From: a bacterium UBA4883
Lineage (GTDB): Bacteria > Bacillota > Clostridia > Oscillospirales > Acutalibacteraceae
Direction: 5' to 3'
DNA length: 8,386 bases
NCBI GenBank assembly: GCA_002399225.1
Contig: DHDF01000023.1
Span: forward strand, 17,152-25,537
The notes beneath the pieces were generated by a model that saw only the letters and a list, made by a program, of their open reading frames with translations, searched no databases and was not told where the DNA came from. The position numbers and the translations under genes are program-made. Below are positions 1 through 5,139 of this stretch, piece after piece (the first letter of the stretch is position 1; the number at the start of each line of letters is the position of its first letter).

Positions 1-1394
1 GTCAGACCGTAGCGGCGCAGCTTGCGGGAAACCGTCGTCTGATCCACCTCCAGAAGCTTTGCCATCTGACGGCTGCTCAGACCGCTTTTCTGCGCAAGAG
101 CAAGAATTTGCCTTTCGGCCTCCTCCGCCGCTGCTTTGATCGGAATGATCCGGTTCACTTTGAGCGCGGGCGCGCAGGCGGACCGGTCGTCCCGGTCCAA
201 AATTGTGTTGAACAGGCCGATGTCAGCGTATTCTCCATTGCTCAACACGACAAGCTGTTCGATCACGTTCCTCAGTTCGCGGATATTTCCCGGCCACGAA
301 TATTCCGAAAGGATCTGAAAAGCTTTGTAAGAGAGCTTAACGTTGCGCCGGTATTTTTTGTTGTAGGTGTTCAGAAAGTAGATGGCCAGCGCGGGGATGT
401 CCGCGGTTCTTTTCCACAGCGGCGGGATTTTGATATTGACAACATTGATCCGGTAATAGAGGTCATCCCGGAATTTTCCCTCTGCAACCATTTTTTTCAG
501 ATCCCGGTTTGTCGCGGCCAGAATATGCGCGTTGACTTCCACCGGCTTGGTGGACCCGATCCGGGTCACCTGCTTTGTTTCCAGCACGCGCAGAAGCTTT
601 ACCTGCATGTCAAGCTTCAGCTCCCCAATTTCGTCCAGCAGAACGGTTCCATTGCCCGCCGCTTCGAAAAGGCCCTTTTTCCCCAGCCGGTTCGCTCCGG
701 TGAAAGCGCCTCCTACATAGCCGAACAGCTCCGATTCCATCAGCGAGTCCGGAATGGCTCCGCAGTTGATGGTCACGAACGGATTTGCCTTTCGGGAGCT
801 GTGGTCGTGAATATATCTGGCGACCACTTCTTTTCCGGTCCCGGATTCGCCGAGGATCAGTACGGTGACATCGGTATCGCTGATCTTCAGGCATGTTTCC
901 AGAATTTCTTTCATGTCCGCGCTGGCGGCGATGGGGCCGTTTTCCGCCGTTTCCTGAAAAGTTCTCAGGCTTTTCAGGTACAGTTTCTGCAATTCCTTGG
1001 ACTGCTCCAGCTCACGTTTCAGAGTGGTCAGCTCCGTCATATCCTTTACGTTAATCACAACGTACTGAATGTTGCCGTTTTCATCAAAGACCGGGTTGCC
1101 GGAAGCCATGAAAACCTCTGACCGTTCCGTGGCCTGCGTCATGACCACTCTGCCTTTTTTCCTCAGCACGGCAAAGACGGCGGCGTCCTTGATGAAGCCG
1201 TTGTCGATAAACGCCCGCATTTGGGTTCCGGCGGTGTTGTCTAAGTTGTAGCCGAGGCTGTCAAGATGGGTAATGTGCAGCCAGGCCTGGTTGCACATGA
1301 TGATGGTTGCCTGAGCGTCGGTAATTAAAATTCCGTCCGAAGAACTGTTGATAATTTTGCGCCATTGCTGGGAAGAAAAATTGATCTCCTGCAA
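1..1394 (-). CDS. Sigma-54-dependent transcriptional activator (PAS, AAA+, HTH), 3' end cut by window edge
   Basis: This is an enhancer-binding protein that would use ATP hydrolysis to open sigma-54 promoters. I read 464 codons from a TTG start at 1394, chosen because GGGGAGG lies 7 bases upstream and no ATG fits. A PAS-like sensor covers about residues 10-120 and a short coiled linker about 121-145. The AAA+ domain follows, with Walker A GESGTGKE (182-189), the sigma-54-contacting GAFTGA loop (229-234), Walker B TVLLDEIGEL (250-259), the arginine-finger region FRDDLYYRI (about 308-316) and SWPGNIREL (366-374). A Fis/TyrR-like helix-turn-helix (SRQMAKLLEVDQTTVSRKL) lies at about 441-459. The frame is still open at base 1, so only a few residues are probably missing. 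All catalytic motifs are intact. The PAS ligand cannot be read from sequence. It lies 135 bases downstream of rpoN in the same direction with no terminator between, so cotranscription is likely. The specific regulon is unknown. Confidence 0.93.
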   Translation of the reverse strand, partial: MQEINFSSQQWRKIINSSSDGILITDAQATIIMCNQAWLHITHLDSLGYNLDNTAGTQMRAFIDNGFIKDAAVFAVLRKKGRVVMTQATERSEVFMASGNPVFDENGNIQYVVINVKDMTELTTLKRELEQSKELQKLYLKSLRTFQETAENGPIAASADMKEILETCLKISDTDVTVLILGESGTGKEVVARYIHDHSSRKANPFVTINCGAIPDSLMESELFGYVGGAFTGANRLGKKGLFEAAGNGTVLLDEIGELKLDMQVKLLRVLETKQVTRIGSTKPVEVNAHILAATNRDLKKMVAEGKFRDDLYYRINVVNIKIPPLWKRTADIPALAIYFLNTYNKKYRRNVKLSYKAFQILSEYSWPGNIRELRNVIEQLVVLSNGEYADIGLFNTILDRDDRSACAPALKVNRIIPIKAAAEEAERQILALAQKSGLSSRQMAKLLEVDQTTVSRKLRRYGL

Positions 1395-1456
1395 AACAAC
1401 ACCTCCCCGCGGTTGCAATGTGCTCATTCCACAACATTTATAACTTTCACAAACTA

Positions 1457-1484
1457 ATTATGATTATCTTATCATCTTTGCCAA
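1457..1484 (-). promoter_or_regulatory. Candidate sigma-A promoter for the sigma-54 activator gene
   Basis: A TTGGCA -35 (1484-1479), a 16-base spacer and a CATAAT -10 (1462-1457) lie in the rpoN-activator gap, each one base off consensus. Transcription would start near 1450, about 55 bases before the TTG start. It would let the activator be made independently of rpoN. Prediction from sequence only. Confidence 0.5.
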
Positions 1485-1529
1485 ACTCTGTCGACCGGGC
1501 TGATATAAATACTGCAAATAGCAAAAGAC

Positions 1530-2906
1530 CTATCCATCCTGTTTCGTGCCGAAAATTTTGCGCCTTGCCGCCGTCGGAATTTGCAGGGCTTCCCGGTATT
1601 TGGTGACCGTCCGCCTTGAAATCAAAATCCCGCTTTCCTGGAGCGCAAGCGCCAGGCTTCGGTCGGAGAGCGGCTGCAATTTTTTTTCTCTTTGAACCAG
1701 AACCCGGATCCGTTCTTTTGTCTGCGGGACGGAAAGATCCCCTGTGCCGCCCTGTGCGGGGAGCCTCTTGGAAAACAGGGATTTGATGCGGATGGTCCCG
1801 AATGGGCAGAGGATATATTTTCCTGAAACAGCGCGGCTGACCGTGGAGACATGCAGACCGAGAGAATCCGCAATGTCCGCAATGCACATCGGCTTTAATT
1901 CGTCCCAGCCGCTTTCAAAAAAATCACTTTGAAACTCGACGATTTTTTCCAGAATCAGAGTCAAGGTGCTTTTTCGTCTTGAAAGCCCCTTCAGAAAGTC
2001 CAGCGCCTGTTTCATCTTTTCTTTCAAATAGGCCACGGTCTTCGGGTCCTGCTCCTCCAGCAGAAGTTGCCGGCAGGTTTTGCTGATTGAAAGGCGCGGC
2101 AGGACGATTTCATTGCAAAAGACCGAAAAGGTCCCCTGCTCATTTTTAACGACCGCCGCTTCCGGGATCACGAATCGTTCGGGTTCGCCCGTGTCAAAAC
2201 CGCGGGAGGGAATCGGGTTTAAATGCCGGATAAAATCACAGGCTTTCTGTGCGGATTCTATCGAGATGCCTAGGCGGTTTGCAATCGATCGCATTTTATT
2301 TTCGGCAACCAGCTCAAGGTAGTTTCCAATAATCGTCTTAACGGTTTCCGCGCCGGCCGGATGTTTCCGTTCAACCTGTAAGAAAAGACATTCCCTCAGG
2401 TTTTTGGCACCCACACCTGGGGGATACAGGGCGTGAAGCACCGCCAATGCCCGTTCCATTTGCGCCAGGGGCAGACGAAGGCGCCCGGCGAGAGATTCGG
2501 CGCTGTTCCCAAGGTACCCTCTGTCGTCCAAATCCTGGATCAGATATCGGCAGATACGCTCCGTGCCGCGATCAATTTTTAATTCCCCCAGTTGCTCCAA
2601 AAGCATATCCGTAAAAGTCGTTTTTTGAGACAGCGCAAAAAAGGGATCTACGGGGCCGTCTGTCCGGTGTGCGCTCCGGGGAACGCCGTCCCCGAAACAT
2701 TGCTTGACGGCGTTCCACGCTGTGCCGTCTTCTTTTTCCGCTTCTCCGGATTCCAAAGCAGGGTTTTCCAGCAAGGCATTTTCCACTTCCTCCCGCAGAT
2801 CCGGAAGCGGCATTTGCAGCAGTTTCAGGGATTCCCGCATCGTCTGTGTCAAAATCAGTTTTTGGCTTTGTCTTTGCGTTTGGCTGGCCGAGACAGAAAG
2901 AGGCAT
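1530..2906 (-). CDS. rpoN: RNA polymerase sigma-54 factor RpoN
   Basis: This is the alternative sigma factor that directs RNA polymerase to -24/-12 promoters and needs an AAA+ activator to open them. The frame is open from an ATG at 2927, but I place the start at the ATG at 2906, because GGGGAG sits 8 bases before it while the upstream ATG has no usable site. That gives 458 residues, normal for the family. The N-terminus holds the Gln/Leu-rich region I (QTQRQSQKLILTQTMRESLK, about residues 9-28), which contacts the activator. A short acidic stretch and the core-binding region follow. Near 340-363 is the helix-turn-helix region (IADSLGLHVSTVSRAVSGKY). The RpoN box SRRTVTKYRE is near residues 430-439 and differs from the common ARRTVxKYRE by A to S at its first position. 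The gene ends 135 bases before the sigma-54 activator, a natural functional pair. Confidence 0.96.
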   Translation of the reverse strand: MPLSVSASQTQRQSQKLILTQTMRESLKLLQMPLPDLREEVENALLENPALESGEAEKEDGTAWNAVKQCFGDGVPRSAHRTDGPVDPFFALSQKTTFTDMLLEQLGELKIDRGTERICRYLIQDLDDRGYLGNSAESLAGRLRLPLAQMERALAVLHALYPPGVGAKNLRECLFLQVERKHPAGAETVKTIIGNYLELVAENKMRSIANRLGISIESAQKACDFIRHLNPIPSRGFDTGEPERFVIPEAAVVKNEQGTFSVFCNEIVLPRLSISKTCRQLLLEEQDPKTVAYLKEKMKQALDFLKGLSRRKSTLTLILEKIVEFQSDFFESGWDELKPMCIADIADSLGLHVSTVSRAVSGKYILCPFGTIRIKSLFSKRLPAQGGTGDLSVPQTKERIRVLVQREKKLQPLSDRSLALALQESGILISRRTVTKYREALQIPTAARRKIFGTKQDG

Positions 2907-2945
2907 CGGATCATCTCCCCATTTCATTTCTATGAATTTGTGGAT

Positions 2946-2979
2946 AAAAAAATCTCTTCCTGAAAGGAAATCTAGAGAT
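2946..2979 (-). terminator. Terminator-like hairpin in the rpoN leader
   Basis: Read on the minus strand, ATCTC pairs with GAGAT and an inner TTCC pairs with GGAA, with a 5-base bulge on the 5' side and a 5-base loop. Seven T residues follow directly. The stem is weak (9 pairs), so termination may be partial. It lies between the sigma-54 promoter and the rpoN start, where it could attenuate rpoN. Readthrough is needed to reach the gene from the promoter upstream. Confidence 0.4.
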
Positions 2980-3015
2980 GCCCTTTGCAGCCTTTTTCCC
3001 TCCTTATCTGTCTAA

Positions 3016-3031
3016 AGCAATTTTCATGCCA
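3016..3031 (-). promoter_or_regulatory. Sigma-54 (-24/-12) promoter upstream of rpoN
   Basis: The minus strand reads TGGCATG, four A residues, then TTGCT, preceded by TT. This matches the known sigma-54 consensus (TGGCAYR-N4-TTGCW) at every defined position, with the GG and GC dinucleotides exactly 10 bases apart. Transcription would begin near 3005 and run toward rpoN, whose start codon is about 100 bases further. I saw no convincing sigma-A promoter closer to rpoN. It suggests that sigma-54 controls its own gene, perhaps with the adjacent activator; the autoregulation is inference. Confidence 0.72.
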
Positions 3032-3062
3032 AACCTGTATTTGCTGCGTTCTCCTCTATCCC

Positions 3063-3105
3063 AGCAAAAAAGCGGACGGTGTATAAACCGCCCGCTTCTT
3101 TTGCT
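3063..3105. terminator. Strong bidirectional-looking intrinsic terminator
   Basis: On the minus strand, AAGCGGGCGG pairs with CCGTCCGCTT (one G-U pair) around an 8-base loop, and six T residues (the stem's last two plus four more) run from its 3' end. Outer AGCAAAA/TTTTGCT arms extend the stem, so it also has A/T tracts for plus-strand transcripts. It ends any minus-strand transcript from the DUF4317 side before the rpoN promoter. Its 3' arm CCGTCC is also complementary to GGACGG at 3124-3119 of the same strand, a possible antiterminator. Confidence 0.85.
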
Positions 3106-3111
3106 GTCATT

Positions 3112-3256
3112 TTGCAGTCCGTCCAGTTGCTGTTTTCCAGGAAGTCCCGGCTGAGAGACATCGATCCGGCATTTGATCCTTCCTTCGGCTTTCCGAGAAC
3201 TCCCCGGTATGTGGGAAGCTAAAAAAGTCCCTCTGCAATGGTGTCTCTCTCCCGTG
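3112..3256 (-). ncRNA. Structured non-coding segment with glycine-riboswitch-like motifs
   Basis: No plausible gene lies between 3106 and 3275. On the minus strand, in order, are GGGAGAG (3253-3247), a hairpin AGCTTCCC/GGGGAGTT (3220-3198), GCCGAAGG (3189-3182), TGTCTCTCAG (3160-3151) and GGACGGAC (3124-3117). GAGAGACA (3249-3242) and TGTCTCTC (3160-3153) form a perfect 8-bp helix. The order resembles the glycine aptamer (GGAGAG, CCGAAGG, CTCTCAGG, GGAC), and a terminator follows at 3105-3063. Against it, the GCAA that normally follows CCGAAGG and the GGYA after CTCTCA are not conserved, and no outer closing stem is clear. It may be a degenerate riboswitch, another structured RNA, or chance. 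No gene other than rpoN lies downstream. Confidence 0.3.
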
Positions 3257-3273
3257 CTTTGCTTGCCAGAGGG
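3221..3273 (-). terminator. Second terminator-like hairpin downstream of the DUF4317 gene
   Basis: On the minus strand, CCCTCTG (3273-3267) pairs perfectly with CAGAGGG (3235-3229) across a 31-base loop, followed by AC and six T residues (3226-3221). The large loop makes it weaker than a standard terminator. The loop contains the GAGAGACA used in the long-range helix of the structured segment, so the two folds should exclude each other. Confidence 0.35.
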
Positions 3274-3275
3274 TG

Positions 3276-3311
3276 AAAAGGGCGGGCCGGAATACGAGAA
3301 ACCGGTCCGCC
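3276..3311 (-). terminator. Intrinsic terminator of the DUF4317 gene
   Basis: Three bases after the stop codon at 3315, the minus strand reads GGCGGACCGG, an 11-base loop, then CCGGCCCGCC, then C and four T residues. The stem is ten positions with one A-C mismatch. The T tract is short but the stem is very GC-rich. Confidence 0.6.
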
Positions 3312-3314
3312 TGA

Positions 3315-4442
3315 TTATGTAATGTGAATGTCGACTCCGTTGACCTCGACCCCTTCGTCCGCACGGATTAAGATATATTTGACGCCGTCGATGATCCGGG
3401 TTTCCACCAGATCGCCGCGTTCCGGACTGACGCGGATGGTTACGTCGGGGGTGTGGACTTCAAGCTGTTTGGGGTCGACGAGGTTTTGCGGGCTGATCTC
3501 CGTATCGGCACCGAATTCGGAGTCGTATTTTTCTTCGAATGCCGAAAGATGAGAATCGGAAACGCCGCAGGACTGCAAAATCTTTTTGACCGTCGTTTTG
3601 GAAACGGTCGGCGGATCTTCCTCCTTTGCCGCTTTCTGTTCCCGGACCATTTCGGAAAGCTCCTCCTGAACCGACTGCACCACATCGAGGCTGCAGTCGT
3701 CTGCGACGGAATCGCTCAAAATATTTTGGAAGGTCTCTTTCTGGGTGTCGGCCGGCATCGGAACTGCGGCTTTAAATAAGGTGTCCACAAATTCGGTGTG
3801 GTTCTCCGAGGTATTGCGGGAGTAGTAGACGGCGTTGTAAATGTTGGCGCTGCGGTCGTCGAATGCCGGGAACAGAAACCCAAGTTCAGGCGGCGATACG
3901 ATCCAGCCCGCCGTAACGTTTCGAAATTCATTTTCGGCCACGGAGTAGCCGAGCGCCGGCTTGGCCAGCTTTACGGGGCAGATGCTGCACAGAAAGTACG
4001 AAAACACTTCGGAGGAATCCTCCTGCCTTTCCCCGTCTTTTGCAGCAAAGGGAACGTCGTACCGATCACAGGCGAGAAGGATCAGGTAATTGCCTTCTAA
4101 GTCCAGCGACTGGATCACGCGCCGGTAAAATTCCCGCACCGCGGCGCCATCTTCCAGGGAAGAGTTACGGAGCGTCATGAGCAGCCGGTGCTCCTCGCCT
4201 TCGACCACCTGCTGGGTTGAGAATTCGATATTGATCAGGTTTTTGCCAAGCGAACCGGAAAGCGTTTTCTTCAGAAGGGACAAGAACTCTTCGGATTCTT
4301 CCTGCGCCATCAGGCCGAGGGGCTGAGTGAACTCCGAGACGGTTTCTTTCTGGTCATTGACATAGCAGCCGCGGATCCGAGTGATATTGTTTTTATCCGG
4401 ACGAAAGCGGCGGCGAATTTCAAAGATTTCTTTTTCGTTCAT
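3315..4442 (-). CDS. DUF4317 family protein of unknown function
   Basis: The predicted protein has 375 residues, starting at the ATG at 4442 (MNEKEIFEIRRRFRPDKNNI), preceded by GAGG five bases upstream. The frame is open further 5' to 4646, but that extension would run through the promoter and has no conserved look. The N-terminal pattern (KEIxEIRRRFxPxKNNITRIxGCYVN), the LKKTLSGSLGKNLINIEF segment and the tail are what I recall for DUF4317, a conserved protein of Clostridia. The central part contains many Phe/Tyr residues and a CSICPVKLAKPALGY segment. I see no signal peptide and no membrane segment, so it is probably cytoplasmic. No biochemical function is known to me. It is a single-gene unit with its own promoter and terminator, divergent from the metNIQ leader. 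Confidence 0.87.
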   Translation of the reverse strand: MNEKEIFEIRRRFRPDKNNITRIRGCYVNDQKETVSEFTQPLGLMAQEESEEFLSLLKKTLSGSLGKNLINIEFSTQQVVEGEEHRLLMTLRNSSLEDGAAVREFYRRVIQSLDLEGNYLILLACDRYDVPFAAKDGERQEDSSEVFSYFLCSICPVKLAKPALGYSVAENEFRNVTAGWIVSPPELGFLFPAFDDRSANIYNAVYYSRNTSENHTEFVDTLFKAAVPMPADTQKETFQNILSDSVADDCSLDVVQSVQEELSEMVREQKAAKEEDPPTVSKTTVKKILQSCGVSDSHLSAFEEKYDSEFGADTEISPQNLVDPKQLEVHTPDVTIRVSPERGDLVETRIIDGVKYILIRADEGVEVNGVDIHIT

Positions 4443-4499
4443 AATATCCTCATATTCAAATTCAGTGTGATTTTGTCTGTTCCGCAATTTTGCTTTTTC

Positions 4500-4528
4500 A
4501 TTATAGCATGAAAAAATCAATTTGTCAT
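4500..4528 (-). promoter_or_regulatory. Sigma-A promoter of the DUF4317 gene
   Basis: The minus strand has ATGACA (4528-4523), a 17-base spacer ending TGC, and TATAAT (4505-4500). This is a perfect -10 with an extended TG and a -35 one base off consensus. Transcription would begin near 4493, about 50 bases before the start codon. Confidence 0.85.
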
Positions 4529-4585
4529 CGCTGTACAACTGCCTGCGCCGGGAGGGGCTGTCCGCTGTTTCTCCGCGGCCGGCCC

Positions 4586-4601
4586 TGCCGGAAAATCGGC
4601 A
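4586..4601. repeat. Inverted repeat just upstream of the leader promoter
   Basis: TGCCG and CGGCA flank a 6-base GAAAAT centre, ending 7 bases before the -35 of the metNIQ leader promoter and within the divergent intergenic gap. The position would suit an operator for a regulator, but the half-sites are only 5 bases long and the surrounding sequence is GC-rich, so chance is possible. Confidence 0.25.
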
Positions 4602-4608
4602 AAAAAAC

Positions 4609-4637
4609 TTGACAAACGGAAAAGATGGGGGTATGAT
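4609..4637 (+). promoter_or_regulatory. Sigma-A promoter of the metNIQ leader and operon
   Basis: TTGACA (4609-4614) is a perfect -35, followed by a 17-base spacer and TATGAT (4632-4637), one base off the -10 consensus. Transcription should start near 4644, about 44 bases before the first leader peptide. I found no other good plus-strand promoter before metN, so both attenuator units and the transporter are probably on one transcript. Confidence 0.88.
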
Positions 4638-4687
4638 TGGGACCATTCAAACGTGAAACAGATGGAAGACGGAAAGAGGGACTTGTT

Positions 4688-4798
4688 TTGGAGTTTTTGG
4701 GCGAAAGCAGAAAAGATGGACTCATGTGCGCCATGGATGACCGCATGTGCTTTCTTATGCCCGGAATGAAACAAGGCCGGCTCTTTCTGCTTTTGTAA
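4688..4798 (+). CDS. Met/Cys-rich leader peptide 1 (36 aa) upstream of metNIQ
   Basis: This short frame starts with TTG at 4688, with AGAGGG 7 bases upstream, and ends at TAA 4796-4798. The peptide is MEFLGESRKDGLMCAMDD followed by RMCFLMPGMKQGRLFLLL. It has six Met (including the start) and two Cys, concentrated in residues 13-27 just before a GRLFLLL tail. A second peptide downstream shares LMCxM and the GRxFLLL tail, which supports this frame and this start. A strong terminator begins 28 bases after the stop, and the tail codons can pair with its 5' arm. I infer a cis-acting leader whose translation reports Met/Cys-tRNA supply, or possibly a nascent-chain arrest peptide. A stable product is less likely. 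I know of no named family for it. Confidence 0.75.
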   Translation: MEFLGESRKDGLMCAMDDRMCFLMPGMKQGRLFLLL

Positions 4799-4835
4799 TC
4801 CGAAACCACACGGAACACAATTTGGAAAGGCTGGC
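4776..4835 (+). promoter_or_regulatory. Predicted antiterminator pairing of attenuator unit 1
   Basis: GCCGGC at 4776-4781 and CTTT at 4783-4786, with T4782 bulged, can pair with AAAGGCTGGC at 4826-4835. This makes ten pairs including one G-U. The upstream strand is the coding sequence of the conserved Gly-Arg-x-Phe tail of leader peptide 1, and the downstream strand is the 5' arm of terminator 1, so the folds exclude each other. A ribosome held at the upstream Met/Cys codons would leave it free; one at the stop codon would cover much of it. Prediction by eye. Confidence 0.5.
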
Positions 4836-4862
4836 AGATCACACTTTCTGCCAGCCTTTTTT
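4826..4862 (+). terminator. Intrinsic terminator 1 in the metNIQ leader
   Basis: AAAGGCTGGCAGA (4826-4838) pairs perfectly over 13 bases with TCTGCCAGCCTTT (4847-4859) around an 8-base loop, with six consecutive T residues ending at 4862. It lies between leader peptides 1 and 2, so it must be read through for metNIQ expression from the promoter at 4609. Confidence 0.93.
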
Positions 4863-4875
4863 GCACCCATTTTTC

Positions 4876-4918
4876 CGGCAGCGTGCGGCTTTTGTATGGG
4901 AAAGCCGGTGCGCAGCCG
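4876..4918 (+). other. Hairpin between terminator 1 and leader peptide 2
   Basis: CGGCTTT (4886-4892) pairs perfectly with AAAGCCG (4901-4907) over an 8-base loop. After a small internal loop the stem continues with GCG/CGC and CGGC/GCCG, ending at 4876 and 4918. No T tract follows, so it is not a terminator. It lies 25 bases before the ribosome binding site of leader peptide 2. It may be a pause or folding element; function unknown. Confidence 0.45.
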
Positions 4919-4957
4919 TTCGATTCAGTCAAATCTTTTTAGAAAGGAGCAACCGCC

Positions 4958-5080
4958 ATGGGGACGAATTTTATTGACAGCTTCTGCATGGATTCCCTGA
5001 TGTGCATGATGTGCATGATGCACGTCATGTGCAGCCGCATGTTCAGAATCAGCCATGGCCGAAGCTTCCTGCTGTTGTAG
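4958..5080 (+). CDS. Met/Cys-rich leader peptide 2 (40 aa) upstream of metN
   Basis: The ATG at 4958 has AAGGAG 8 bases upstream, one of the best ribosome binding sites in the window; the frame ends at TAG 5078-5080. The peptide is MGTNFIDSFCMDSLMCMM then CMMHVMCSRMFRISHGRSFLLL. Nine of 40 residues are Met and four are Cys; residues 10-28 hold most of them. The GRSFLLL tail matches GRLFLLL of peptide 1, but with different codons for Arg, Phe and one Leu and a different stop, so the amino acids rather than the bases appear conserved. A GC-rich hairpin begins right after the stop, and terminator 2 starts 20 bases downstream. I infer the regulatory peptide of a second attenuator. A functional metal-binding or secreted peptide is less likely given the terminator context and lack of a signal peptide. 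Confidence 0.8.
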   Translation: MGTNFIDSFCMDSLMCMMCMMHVMCSRMFRISHGRSFLLL

Positions 5081-5095
5081 CCGCGCTTTGCGCGG
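5081..5095 (+). other. Post-stop hairpin of leader peptide 2
   Basis: CCGCGC, a TTT loop and GCGCGG form a perfect 6-bp hairpin that starts at the base after the TAG stop. A ribosome at the stop codon should unfold it, so it could serve as a pause signal or as an element linking translation termination to folding of terminator 2, which begins five bases later. Confidence 0.5.
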
Positions 5096-5099
5096 GGGA

Positions 5100-5139
5100 G
5101 AAAGCCGACAGGCCATCTGGTCTGCCGGCTTTCTTTTTT
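5100..5139 (+). terminator. Intrinsic terminator 2 in the metNIQ leader
   Basis: GAAAGCCGACAG (5100-5111) pairs with CTGCCGGCTTTC (5122-5133) with a single A-C mismatch, may extend by three more pairs to an ATCT loop, and is followed by six T residues (5134-5139). It lies 57 bases before the metN start codon. CTGTTG (5072-5077) in the tail codons of leader peptide 2 could pair with CGACAG (5106-5111) and weaken it. Its 5' arm resembles that of terminator 1, which fits duplication of a whole unit. Confidence 0.9.

Noticed and set aside
108..1121. Long plus-strand frame of 337 codons
   Set aside because: It is antisense to the sigma-54 activator, whose minus-strand frame shows all AAA+ motifs; the plus frame has no recognisable domain.
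1421..1440. Possible -24/-12 promoter just before the activator gene
   Set aside because: The GG and GC dinucleotides are 12 rather than 10 bases apart and the element would lie on the ribosome binding site.
2981..3005. Strong AAGGAGGG (3005-2998) suggesting a small leader gene or an upstream rpoN start
   Set aside because: No ATG, GTG or TTG lies at a proper distance; only an in-frame CTG does, and the site sits at the predicted transcription start.
4443..4646. N-terminal extension of the DUF4317 frame to an ATG at 4646
   Set aside because: It would cover the DUF4317 promoter and overlap the divergent leader promoter; the family N-terminus and a ribosome binding site fit the ATG at 4442.
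4662..4769. Alternative leader frame starting with ATG at 4662
   Set aside because: It has no good ribosome binding site and lacks the GRxFLLL tail shared with leader peptide 2; the TTG frame at 4688 has both.
4640..4830. SAM riboswitch or T-box controlling metNIQ
   Set aside because: I could not find the S-box core or the GGGTGGNACCGCG-type T-box sequence before either terminator; a covariance search would be decisive.
5010..5033. Direct repeats and a hairpin in the ATG/TGC-rich part of leader peptide 2
   Set aside because: Runs of Met and Cys codons alone create these repeats and the 9-bp stem, so I do not claim a separate element.
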